This document shows positions 1 to 6,973 of a stretch of 64,000 bases of DNA, piece by piece. Position 1 is the stretch's first letter; every line of letters begins with the position of its first letter. The stretch is from Cognatishimia sp. MH4019 (lineage in GTDB: Bacteria; Pseudomonadota; Alphaproteobacteria; Rhodobacterales; Rhodobacteraceae), in assembly GCF_020177595.1 (NCBI RefSeq), contig NZ_JAHTBL010000007.1, forward strand, positions 62,001-126,000. The letters are read 5' to 3'. The position numbers were made by a program, and so were the translations under genes. The notes beneath the pieces were generated by a model, which was not told where the DNA came from, made no database searches, and saw only the letters and a list, made by a program, of their open reading frames with translations.

Positions 1-290
1 TCAGCCGATCCTGCAACTTCGTTCCACTGATCCATGCCTTGATCCACAAAGATCATGCCGGGATTGTCGAAATCATCCATCTGCAATTGCTGCGTCTCAT
101 CCGAGCGGAACACCCAGCCCGAGATGATCTCGTCCAGGTTTTCCGTATGCTCTGGCGCGGCCGTGCGCGTGACCATTTCGATCTCGCCATTGACCACCAG
201 ATCGGCGGATTCGTCGGCGGTGGCTGCAAACGCCAGACCTGTTGCCAAGGCGATGGCGGTCGTGGCGCGTGTGGCTGCTTTTATTGTCAT
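1..290 (-). CDS. soxA: SoxA, diheme/monoheme c-type cytochrome subunit (N-terminal part, cut by window edge)
   Basis: Only the first 96 residues are present; the gene continues beyond position 1. The start ATG at 290 is preceded by a good AGGGAGGAT ribosome site. An alanine-rich signal peptide (about residues 1-23, ending AFAA) points to the periplasm. The next stretch contains the EIISGWVFRSDE and MDDFDNPGMIFVDQG motifs I associate with SoxA. SoxA pairs with SoxX to attach thiosulfate oxidatively to the SoxY carrier cysteine. It follows soxZ by 28 bases in the same leftward operon. The haem-binding part is outside the window, so the haem number cannot be judged. Confidence 0.85.
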   Translation of the reverse strand, partial: MTIKAATRATTAIALATGLAFAATADESADLVVNGEIEMVTRTAAPEHTENLDEIISGWVFRSDETQQLQMDDFDNPGMIFVDQGMDQWNEVAGSA

Positions 291-318
291 TTATTATCCT
301 CCCTTGGTGGTGCCAGCT

Positions 319-648
319 TTAGCTGACTTCCACCGACTTTGCCTCTTCGTAGACAGAGCCATCATCGTCATACCAGGTGAACTTGAATTCACCGCTCTCC
401 GGCACAACCGCTTCAAATTCGAAGAAGGGGTTGGTCGAAATTGCGGGCTCAAGCACCACGTCGATCACGTTTTCACCGTTAAAGTCACAGGTGAACCGGT
501 TGATGATCGAGCGCGGGATGGGGTTGCCGTCGCCGTCTTTGCGCTGGCCGCTTTCCATCTTGTGGCTGATGAGCGTCTTGATCGTGATCGTCTCGCCGGC
601 GGATGCCGTCTTGGGGACTTTCACGCGAGGTTTTACACCGGATGCCAT
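319..648 (-). CDS. soxZ: SoxZ, sulfur-carrier partner of SoxY
   Basis: A protein of 109 residues with no signal peptide, the usual SoxZ length. The immunoglobulin-like SoxZ features are visible: an N-terminal PRVKVPK strand, the LISHKMESGQRKD segment and a C-terminal FTWYDDDGS strand. SoxZ binds SoxY in the periplasm and helps present the carrier arm to the Sox enzymes; lacking its own signal, it is probably co-exported with SoxY. It sits 24 bases after soxY with its own GAAGGAG ribosome site, as in other sox operons. Confidence 0.95.
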   Translation of the reverse strand: MASGVKPRVKVPKTASAGETITIKTLISHKMESGQRKDGDGNPIPRSIINRFTCDFNGENVIDVVLEPAISTNPFFEFEAVVPESGEFKFTWYDDDGSVYEEAKSVEVS

Positions 649-672
649 TGTTGTGGTCTCCTTCTTTCGCTT

Positions 673-1095
673 TTAGCCGCCGCAGCCGCCGATTGTGACT
701 TTCACCTCTTGCGAGGCCTGAATGAAGCTGCCGTCCGCCAGTTGCGCCACGGCGATCACGTCTTGCGTGCCTGCCAGACGAATGCGGGTGGAGGCGGCGT
801 GCGAGCCTGCCAGCTTGCCGAACTTGAACGTGGCGACAGCCGGGGTGGGGTTGCCAGCGGCATAGACCGCAATGGCGACGGCACCGGGGGCGTTCACCTC
901 AATCGGAACGGTGTTGCCGTTCTCTGCAATCTCGGGCGCGGTCAGCGTGATGTCACCGGAGCCTGCTTCGGCACCGCCTGTGAACTCGGCAATCGCCGCG
1001 GTGGCATCACCGGCTGCGAAGGCCGCTTTCGGCAAGGTCAGGAACGCAGCGGCGCCAAGGCCCAGGGCCAGGGTATCGCGTCTTGAGAGCGTCAT
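673..1095 (-). CDS. soxY: SoxY, thiosulfate-oxidation carrier protein
   Basis: A 140-residue periplasmic carrier. It starts with a twin-arginine type leader (SRRDTLALGLGAAAFL), typical for SoxY and consistent with folded export together with SoxZ. It ends in VTIGGCGG, the diagnostic swinging arm whose cysteine carries the sulfur intermediates through the Sox cycle. A GAGGAG ribosome site precedes the ATG. It lies between soxX and soxZ in the conserved soxVWXYZA order. All family hallmarks are intact. Confidence 0.97.
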   Translation of the reverse strand: MTLSRRDTLALGLGAAAFLTLPKAAFAAGDATAAIAEFTGGAEAGSGDITLTAPEIAENGNTVPIEVNAPGAVAIAVYAAGNPTPAVATFKFGKLAGSHAASTRIRLAGTQDVIAVAQLADGSFIQASQEVKVTIGGCGG

Positions 1096-1121
1096 TTTGA
1101 TCTCCTCTTGATCGGTGTGAT

Positions 1122-1601
1122 CTATTCTTCTTTGAGCGTCATCAGATAGGCGACGACGTCTTCAATTTCCTGCGCGGTCAGGATCGGGGGAAGCTCCCCC
1201 TCTGCCGCTTTGCCGGTGTAGCCATCACCAGGACGGACAAAACCGGTGCCTTTATAAAAGGCAGGCATCATCGTGCCTTCAAAGGTCATCTTGGCGTTGG
1301 CGACAAGCCCGCGCAAATCTGCCTCGGTCCAGCGATCAGCCGCGCCATCAAGGCTGGGGCCAACTTCGCCGTGGAATGGCACATCGGCCAGTGCCGAGAC
1401 CGCGTGACACGCAACGCAATTGCCCTTGGAGCGGGTAATCATCACGTTGCGACCGTTTTCAGCGTCTCCCGCAGTCCCGGTCAGGGACGTCGGGATGGCA
1501 CCATATTCATCAAATTGCACGTCGTTGGGTGTGACCGGGTTGGCCAGGGCCGCTCCGGCGGCCAGCGCGACGGCGGCGAGTGTTGTTGTCGTGAGCCGCA
1601 T
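1122..1601 (-). CDS. soxX: SoxX, monohaem cytochrome c subunit of SoxAX
   Basis: A 159-residue periplasmic cytochrome. I place the start at 1601, because the ATG at 1613 lies within the ribosome-binding stretch (GGGAGGAAAC) of the downstream ATG. A signal peptide (about residues 1-21) is followed by the haem motif CVACH in the first third. A Met in the MMPAFY segment is a candidate sixth haem ligand. The C-terminus (LTAQEIEDVVAYLMTL) is the usual class I cytochrome helix. It accepts electrons released when SoxAX joins thiosulfate to SoxY. Confidence 0.93.
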   Translation of the reverse strand: MRLTTTTLAAVALAAGAALANPVTPNDVQFDEYGAIPTSLTGTAGDAENGRNVMITRSKGNCVACHAVSALADVPFHGEVGPSLDGAADRWTEADLRGLVANAKMTFEGTMMPAFYKGTGFVRPGDGYTGKAAEGELPPILTAQEIEDVVAYLMTLKEE

Positions 1602-1723
1602 GTTTCCTCCCATTTGGCGACGGGGTTGGTCCCCGTTTGGCTTTGTATACCGTAGCGCACGATTTCGTGAGCGATCAACAATAATATTCGCTTCCTTGAA
1701 TGAGTGCGCGGTTGCGTCGCGAT

Positions 1724-2302
1724 TCAGTCAAACGAACCGTCGCCGCGTTCCTGAATGCGGCGGGCGTGGTAACGCTGAAAATCTTCCCCGTTATCAAGCT
1801 CGTAGCGCTTCTCGTTGACCCATGTGAACATATCGAGCGTGGTGCCCGCCCCAAAAGCCCCCGGCATCATGGCAACGGCAGCGGATTGGGCTGTGGCGTC
1901 TTCTGGCACCTCTTCCGGCATGAAGAGAATCGTCGGCGTGAAAAGCATCCCCCACTTGCGGGCCATGTTCTTTTCACTCAGCACCTCGCCATCAAAATCG
2001 GTCACTTCGATGTCGCCATGCAGGTTGAGTTGCACCACGAAGAAGTTGTCGGTGATGTAAGAGGCCAGTTCCGGCTTCGGGAACGTTTCGTTGTGCATCT
2101 TGGTGCAATAGATGCAGCCGCGCTGCTCGAAGATCAGCGCAAGCCGTTTGCCTTCGGCATTGGCGTCGGTTAGATCCTCGCGCAGATCTTTGAACGTGTC
2201 GCGCATCCATGCGGTTTTGTGCAGCCCGTCATCGCCCAGCTCTGCTGCGGTAGCGGGCAGAGCGAGCGCGACAAGCATCGCAAAGGTGGTGAGCAGTTTC
2301 AT
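1724..2302 (-). CDS. soxW: SoxW, periplasmic thioredoxin
   Basis: A 192-residue thioredoxin-fold protein with a cleavable signal peptide (about residues 1-19) and the redox motif CIYC. The cis-proline loop appears as FTPTILF. SoxW proteins take electrons from the membrane protein SoxV, encoded just upstream (18 bases away), and keep periplasmic Sox components in a reduced state. A GGGAGG ribosome site precedes the ATG. The C-terminal extension (about 35 residues) is longer than in a minimal thioredoxin, which is usual for this group. Confidence 0.9.
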   Translation of the reverse strand: MKLLTTFAMLVALALPATAAELGDDGLHKTAWMRDTFKDLREDLTDANAEGKRLALIFEQRGCIYCTKMHNETFPKPELASYITDNFFVVQLNLHGDIEVTDFDGEVLSEKNMARKWGMLFTPTILFMPEEVPEDATAQSAAVAMMPGAFGAGTTLDMFTWVNEKRYELDNGEDFQRYHARRIQERGDGSFD

Positions 2303-2320
2303 GAAAAAGTCCTCCCAAGG

Positions 2321-3061
2321 TTAGCCGACAGCGCCGAAGGCCGGAAAGACCTCCAGCATCCAGAAGGCGAGGCGGTTGATGGTTTCGGTGCCGATCATGA
2401 TCCCGAAGATGATCAGCAGAACGCCCATGATCTTTTCCATCATACCAAGGTAGCGACGGAACCGGGCCATGAAGCGCATGAAGGGGCCGACGAACATTGC
2501 CGCCAGCACGAAAGGCGCGGTCATCCCGACGCCGTAGACGAACAAAAGCCACGCGCCGGTGGCGGCGGTGTCGGCCCCGGCGGCGGTAAACAGGATCGCG
2601 GCCAGCACCGGACCGACGCAAGGGGTCCAACCGAAGGCGAAGGCGAGGCCAATGACGAAAGCGCCTAAATATGAGGCATTTGTCGTGTCTCCGGCGTCCG
2701 CGCGGAACTGCCGATAGAGAATGCCTATTTTTAAGGCACCCAGAAAGTGCAGCCCCATGGCGATGATGATCGCCGCCGCGACCCATCGCAGGATGTGGAA
2801 CCAGTCGCGGACCAATTGGCCAACGGCATTCGCAGTGGCCCCCATGGCCACGAAAATCGCGATCACTCCGGCGGCGAAAAAGAGCGATGAGATCACAGCC
2901 CGCCGCTTGACCGCTCCCGTGATCGGGGCGTCCGCGCTGATCTGGTTCATGCCGACGCCTGCGAGGTAGGACAGGTAGAACGGCACAATCGGCAGGATGC
3001 AGGGTGACAGGAACGACAGCAGCCCTGCGATCAGGGCTCCGGCAGCGGAGATATCCATCAT
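2321..3061 (-). CDS. soxV: SoxV, CcdA/DsbD-type thiol electron transporter
   Basis: A membrane protein of about 246 residues with six hydrophobic segments. The two CcdA half-repeats each have a cysteine in a proline motif: SPCILPIVPFYLSYLAG near the N-terminus and TPCVGPVLAAILF in the second half. It moves reducing power from cytoplasmic thioredoxin to periplasmic SoxW. A TTG-initiated form from 3085 is possible, but the ATG at 3061 sits behind a G-rich site and directly precedes the first helix. It is the first gene of the leftward sox operon, divergent from soxS. Confidence 0.9.
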   Translation of the reverse strand: MMDISAAGALIAGLLSFLSPCILPIVPFYLSYLAGVGMNQISADAPITGAVKRRAVISSLFFAAGVIAIFVAMGATANAVGQLVRDWFHILRWVAAAIIIAMGLHFLGALKIGILYRQFRADAGDTTNASYLGAFVIGLAFAFGWTPCVGPVLAAILFTAAGADTAATGAWLLFVYGVGMTAPFVLAAMFVGPFMRFMARFRRYLGMMEKIMGVLLIIFGIMIGTETINRLAFWMLEVFPAFGAVG

Positions 3062-3126
3062 TTTCTTGCGCTGCCCCCCGTTCAATTCATATATTCAAAT
3101 TAAGTTGTATAAAGGCGGCGCGTCAA
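3062..3126. promoter_or_regulatory. Divergent sox promoter/operator region
   Basis: A 65-base gap separates the start codons of soxV (leftward) and soxS (rightward). It is the most AT-rich stretch of the locus and contains closely spaced TTCAAT, TCATATA and TTCAAAT elements (about 3082-3101). ArsR-type sox regulators of this family bind AT-rich dyads containing ATTC/GAAT half-sites, so this is the obvious place for the SoxR encoded nearby. The exact operator is inferred, not demonstrated. Confidence 0.5.
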
Positions 3127-3501
3127 ATGCCACGTAAATTACTGATTTCATGTGTGTTTGCGCTGGTTGCTTTGGTGTCGCCCGTTTTGGCCGAGCCGTT
3201 CAAACTGGTCATGGTCGAACAGGTTGGCTGCCACTGGTGCGAGAAATGGGACGCCGAAGTTGCCCCGGAATACCCCAAAACCGCTGAAGGTCAGGCCGCC
3301 CCGTTGGAGCGTGTGATGATCCGCATGCTGCCGCTGGACGGGCTCGAGACGACCTCCCGCGTGGTCTACACGCCGACGTTTTTGCTGGTGCGCGACGGGG
3401 TCGAACTGGCCCGCATCGAAGGCTACCCGGGAGAGGATTTCTTCTGGGGTCTGCTGGCGCGCATGATTGATGAAAATTCCGAAGGAGCCCCCCAAGGATG
3501 A
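3127..3501 (+). CDS. soxS: SoxS, periplasmic thioredoxin-like protein
   Basis: A 124-residue exported protein. I start it at the ATG at 3127, where a signal peptide (KLLISCVFALVALVSPVLA) begins immediately; the longer upstream reading has no such logic. The thiol motif is GCHWCEKW, followed by a typical cis-proline YTPTFLL segment. SoxS proteins reactivate the SoxY carrier by reducing incorrect disulfides. The gene is divergent from soxV and overlaps the next gene by 4 bases (ATGA), implying a co-transcribed rightward unit. Confidence 0.88.
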   Translation: MPRKLLISCVFALVALVSPVLAEPFKLVMVEQVGCHWCEKWDAEVAPEYPKTAEGQAAPLERVMIRMLPLDGLETTSRVVYTPTFLLVRDGVELARIEGYPGEDFFWGLLARMIDENSEGAPQG

Positions 3502-3989
3502 AAAAGCTGATTTTGGCCGCTTTGCTGGCCGCCTCTCCGGCGTTGGCGCAGGACGACAGCGCCTTTGTCGAGTTCAAGGTGATGAAACCCGAGGTTGCGA
3601 TGCGCGCCGCGGTTGCAGCGATGGAGTTCTGCCGGGGTGAAGGCTATCAGGTGGGCGTGTCCATCGTGGACCGCTTCGGCATCCCGCAGGTCTTTGTGCG
3701 GGACCGGTTTGCGGGGCTGCATGTTTATGAGACGGCAGAGCGCAAGGCGTGGACCGCCGTCAGCTTTCGCACGTCGACCACGGCTTTGGCCGAAGAAACC
3801 CAGCCTGAGAAATCGCCTTACGGTATTCGTTTCCTCAGCAAAGCGTTGCCCTTGGGCGGTGGTCTTCTGATCGAAGGGGACGGCACCATTCTGGGGGCAA
3901 TTGGTGTGTCGGGCGCGCCGGGGCCGGATCTGGATGACGACTGCGCCGAGGCCGGAATTGCTGCCATCGAAGACGAGATTGCATTCTAG
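3498..3989 (+). CDS. Exported GlcG/HbpS-like protein (DUF336)
   Basis: 163 residues: a clear signal peptide (about 1-17, ending ALA) followed by one GlcG/HbpS-type domain. The family look is in SIVDRFGIPQVFVRD, the KAWTAVSFRTST helix and the LGGGLLIEGDGTILGAIGVSG core. HbpS relatives bind haem or act as periplasmic sensors, but no specific ligand can be read here. It is translationally coupled to soxS (overlapping ATGA) and lies 11 bases before the ArsR gene, so it belongs to the soxS-soxR unit. Its role in thiosulfate oxidation is inferred from position only. Confidence 0.75.
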   Translation: MKKLILAALLAASPALAQDDSAFVEFKVMKPEVAMRAAVAAMEFCRGEGYQVGVSIVDRFGIPQVFVRDRFAGLHVYETAERKAWTAVSFRTSTTALAEETQPEKSPYGIRFLSKALPLGGGLLIEGDGTILGAIGVSGAPGPDLDDDCAEAGIAAIEDEIAF

Positions 3990-4000
3990 AGGATAACCCC

Positions 4001-4339
4001 ATGGGACTGCCAGTATTTGATGAAACGCTGCCCAAGGAAGAGCTGGACCGCATGGCGCAAAGCGCCCAGAACGCGGCGAATTTTCTGAAAGCGATCAGCC
4101 ATGAAGGCCGCTTGATGATCCTGTGCCATCTGGTCAGCGGCGAGAAATCCGTCACCGAGCTGGAGGAGTTGCTGAGCGCGCGTCAGGCGGCGGTCTCGCA
4201 ACAGCTATCGCGCTTGCGTCTGGAAGGGCTGGTGACACCCCGGCGCGATGGCAAAACGATTTACTATTCGCTGGCGGATGACCGCCCCCGTCAGGTGCTT
4301 GAGGTGGTCTACGACCTGTTCTGCAAAGACTGCCCTTAA
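4001..4339 (+). CDS. soxR: ArsR-family regulator of the sox genes (SoxR/SqrR/BigR type)
   Basis: A 112-residue winged-helix repressor. The recognition region reads SVTELEELLSARQAAVSQQLSRLRLEGLV, followed by a GKTIYYSL wing. Cys42 (in ILCHL) and Cys108 (in LFCKDCP) occupy the positions of the two cysteines that form a polysulfide bridge in persulfide-sensing SqrR/BigR; a third Cys, 111, is also present. The protein is therefore expected to leave its operator when reactive sulfur is present. It lies between the HbpS-like gene and the sulfur importer. The assignment as regulator of this sox operon rests on location and cysteine pattern. Confidence 0.87.
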   Translation: MGLPVFDETLPKEELDRMAQSAQNAANFLKAISHEGRLMILCHLVSGEKSVTELEELLSARQAAVSQQLSRLRLEGLVTPRRDGKTIYYSLADDRPRQVLEVVYDLFCKDCP

Positions 4340-4376
4340 CGCCACCTGACACGCGACCGGAGGGGAGGACGGGCGC

Positions 4377-5432
4377 ATGATTGATCTTTTCTCGGAACCG
4401 CTTTGGGTGGCGCTGATCGGCCTTGCCGGCGGCATCATGCTGGGGCTGGCCGCGCGGCTGGGGCGGTTTTGCACCCTCGGCTCGATTGAGGATTTCCTGT
4501 ACGGAGGCTCCGATATCCGTTTGCGCATGTGGCTTGTCGCGATCGGTGTCGCCATGTTCGGGGTGCATCTGCTGATGGCGCTGGGGCTGGTGCCTGTTGC
4601 GTCAATTTTTCAGCTGACGGCAGCTCCGCCCCTGATTGGGGCGGTGATCGGCGGGCTGATGTTCGGCTATGGCATGGCGCTGTGCGGCAATTGCGGCTAC
4701 GGCGCGTTGGCGCGGCTCGGCGGCGGCGATTTACGGTCCTTCGTGATCGTCGTGGTCATGGGCATCGCGGCCTATGTCACGCTGTCCGGCCCGCTGGCGC
4801 ATCTGCGCATCTGGGCCTTTCCACCCGTCATCAGCGCGCCGCGCGGCTACGCGTTTGCGCTGGGCGACCTGGTGGGGATGGGCGCGGCCCTTGTAGGTAT
4901 GGCGCTGGGCATTGGCCTTTTGGGCGCGGCTTTGATCAGTCGGGCGTTTCGGGCCGCGAAAGCCAGCGTTTTCTGGGGCGCCGTCGTGGGGCTGGCCATC
5001 GTTTCGGGGTGGGTTGGAACGTCGTGGGTCGCCACGCAAGGCTTCAACGGCATCCCTGTCATCTCGCACAGTTTTGCTGCGCCCGTGGGCGAGACGATCC
5101 TTTTTGCGATGACGGCGTCGGGATCGGCGTTGTCCTTTGGCGTGGGCTCTGTCGTGGGGGTCTGGGTCGGGGCCTTTATCGGCTCGCTCATCAAAGGTCA
5201 TTTCCGCTGGGAGGCCTGCGAGGACCCGCGCGAATTGCGCCGTCAGATCATCGGCGCGGCGATCATGGGCAGTGGCGCTGTGATCGCAGGGGGCTGTTCG
5301 GTCGGACAGGGCATCACCGGATTTTCGGTGTTGTCGCTGGGCGCGCCCCTGACTTTTCTGGCGATCTTTGCCGGGGCGGCTTTGGGTCTCAAGCAACTGA
5401 TCACCGGCTTTGCCTTTGGCCAAAACGGATAA
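4377..5432 (+). CDS. soxT: YeeE/YedE-family sulfur-compound importer (SoxT-like)
   Basis: A 351-residue polytopic membrane protein with about nine hydrophobic segments. It has the cysteine-containing pore motifs of the YeeE/YedE (DUF395) family: GRFCTLGSIEDF near residue 30, ALCGNCGYGALARLGGG near residue 105 and GGCSVGQGITGFS near residue 310. Family members import thiosulfate or other sulfur species. It follows soxR by 37 bases and likely feeds, or reports sulfur to, the Sox system. The name SoxT is a family-level guess from context. Confidence 0.78.
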   Translation: MIDLFSEPLWVALIGLAGGIMLGLAARLGRFCTLGSIEDFLYGGSDIRLRMWLVAIGVAMFGVHLLMALGLVPVASIFQLTAAPPLIGAVIGGLMFGYGMALCGNCGYGALARLGGGDLRSFVIVVVMGIAAYVTLSGPLAHLRIWAFPPVISAPRGYAFALGDLVGMGAALVGMALGIGLLGAALISRAFRAAKASVFWGAVVGLAIVSGWVGTSWVATQGFNGIPVISHSFAAPVGETILFAMTASGSALSFGVGSVVGVWVGAFIGSLIKGHFRWEACEDPRELRRQIIGAAIMGSGAVIAGGCSVGQGITGFSVLSLGAPLTFLAIFAGAALGLKQLITGFAFGQNG

Positions 5433-5608
5433 GCATCGCCGTCTAATCGTAGGGAATCGCACTCTAATTTGCGGTTCACCGTCAAAAAAACGCTAGAGAT
5501 TTAAGGCGAAACGCGGCATAACTGATCTCAAGATACCCCAATAAGCGAAAAATCGCAGGGGAAAGCGGCAGCATAAGCCGTGATATATTGAGGCTAGGCG
5601 GTACGAGT

Positions 5609-6973
5609 ATGACCCTCAGGAAGACAGTCCACAGATGGACTCCGCGCGCAGTTTTGCGGGGCGGAGCTGCGATGGTTTTGGCCCTCTCGGTTGCGGGATG
5701 CCTGGGGGAAACAGGGTTAACGGAGGCGGGCGAAACGGTGTCGCGGATGGCCGCAAAGCCGATCGCGGCGGTGAAGAACCTGACCGCACCTGATGATGCG
5801 GCGATGGGCGCCGAAGAAGCGCAATCGGAAACGATCCTGACCTTGCAAGCGCGTCGGTCGATCCTGCCTGCGGGCAGTTCTTACGCGCGGATCTCAGACG
5901 CAGTTCTAGCCGCAAATTCCCGCGCGGCGGAAGCGGAATTGCGCAGCGCACGGTTGCGGGCGCGGGCGGCGTCCAAGAACTGGTTGCCGAGCATCGGGCC
6001 GTCGATCTCGCTGACGTCTTTGGGCGATGTGGTCACGCAGCTTTTGTTGGAGCAGGTGTTGTTCGATCACGGCCGCAAGAAGGCCGAACGTGAGTTTGCC
6101 GCCCATGATGTGGAGGTGGCTGCGGCCGATCTTTCGATTGATACAAATACTCGTGTTTTCAGTGCTTTGTCACTTTATCTTGATGCACAAACGGCGCGTG
6201 CGCGTGAGCAGGTGATGGTGCGCCGTCAAAGTCAGTTGCGGCGGTTCGAGGATATCGTGCGCCAACGCGTTGACGGCGGTGTGTCGGATCTGTCGGACTT
6301 GCGCGTGATGCAACAAAAGCTGGCCGAGCTGGACGCGGAAATCAAGAACGAGCGTGAGCGTCAGGTGACCGCTCTGGCGGAACTGAACGCCATGAGCGCG
6401 CGGGATATTCAGGGTGTGGATGGTGTGACGTCTTTGGCCGTGCCGCGCGGTGAGCGTGCCCTGTCGGTGGTGCGTGCGCAAGCTGAGGCGGACCGCGAAG
6501 TGGCGCAGGCCAAGATCGACCGGGCGGGCATCCTGCCGGGTCTGACTGCGCGTGGCACGGTTGACGAGAGCGGCACCAGCGGAGAGTTAACGGCAGGCGG
6601 TGACGGGTTACTGAATATCGGCATGGGCGCGAACCTGAAGGCGCTGGAAGCCAAGCGTGAAGCGGCACAGCGCGAGGTGAGCCAGGCGGAGGAAGATGCA
6701 AACCGGCAATTGCGGCGCTTTGAGGCGCAGCTTGCCTCGCTGGAACGCCAGCAGGCAGATGCGGCGGCGCTGACTGCGCCCGCGCGCGCCAATTTTCAGC
6801 TGTTTCAAGAGCAGTTTCAGGCCGGGCAACGCACGATCATGGATGTGGTGAACACCTATGAGGCGATGATGCGGCTGGAGCAGGATCAAGCGAGCCTGCC
6901 CTATGACATTGCCCGCGTGAAGCTGGAGATCGCGCGTGATCGCGGCGTTCTGGCCGATGGGGGTGACGTATGA
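5609..6973 (+). CDS. TolC-family outer-membrane channel, lipoprotein (LapE-like)
   Basis: About 454 residues. The ATG at 5609 is preferred over an in-frame TTG at 5588. A lipobox (LSVAGC, Cys near residue 31) predicts lipid attachment. Long heptad-rich helices (EAELRSARLRARAASKNW, REQVMVRRQSQLRRFEDIV) form the two TolC repeats, and the FQAGQRTIMDVVNTYEAMMRLEQD end is typical of the family. It overlaps the ABC transporter gene by 4 bases (ATGA). It is the likely outer-membrane exit of the type I secretion system encoded here. A 156-base AT-richer leader with no gene lies upstream. Confidence 0.88.
   Translation: MTLRKTVHRWTPRAVLRGGAAMVLALSVAGCLGETGLTEAGETVSRMAAKPIAAVKNLTAPDDAAMGAEEAQSETILTLQARRSILPAGSSYARISDAVLAANSRAAEAELRSARLRARAASKNWLPSIGPSISLTSLGDVVTQLLLEQVLFDHGRKKAEREFAAHDVEVAAADLSIDTNTRVFSALSLYLDAQTARAREQVMVRRQSQLRRFEDIVRQRVDGGVSDLSDLRVMQQKLAELDAEIKNERERQVTALAELNAMSARDIQGVDGVTSLAVPRGERALSVVRAQAEADREVAQAKIDRAGILPGLTARGTVDESGTSGELTAGGDGLLNIGMGANLKALEAKREAAQREVSQAEEDANRQLRRFEAQLASLERQQADAAALTAPARANFQLFQEQFQAGQRTIMDVVNTYEAMMRLEQDQASLPYDIARVKLEIARDRGVLADGGDV

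Noticed and set aside
55-1086. Long rightward open frame across soxA-soxY
   Set aside because: It is the antisense shadow of three well-recognised sox genes; composition and lack of any motif match show it is not coding.
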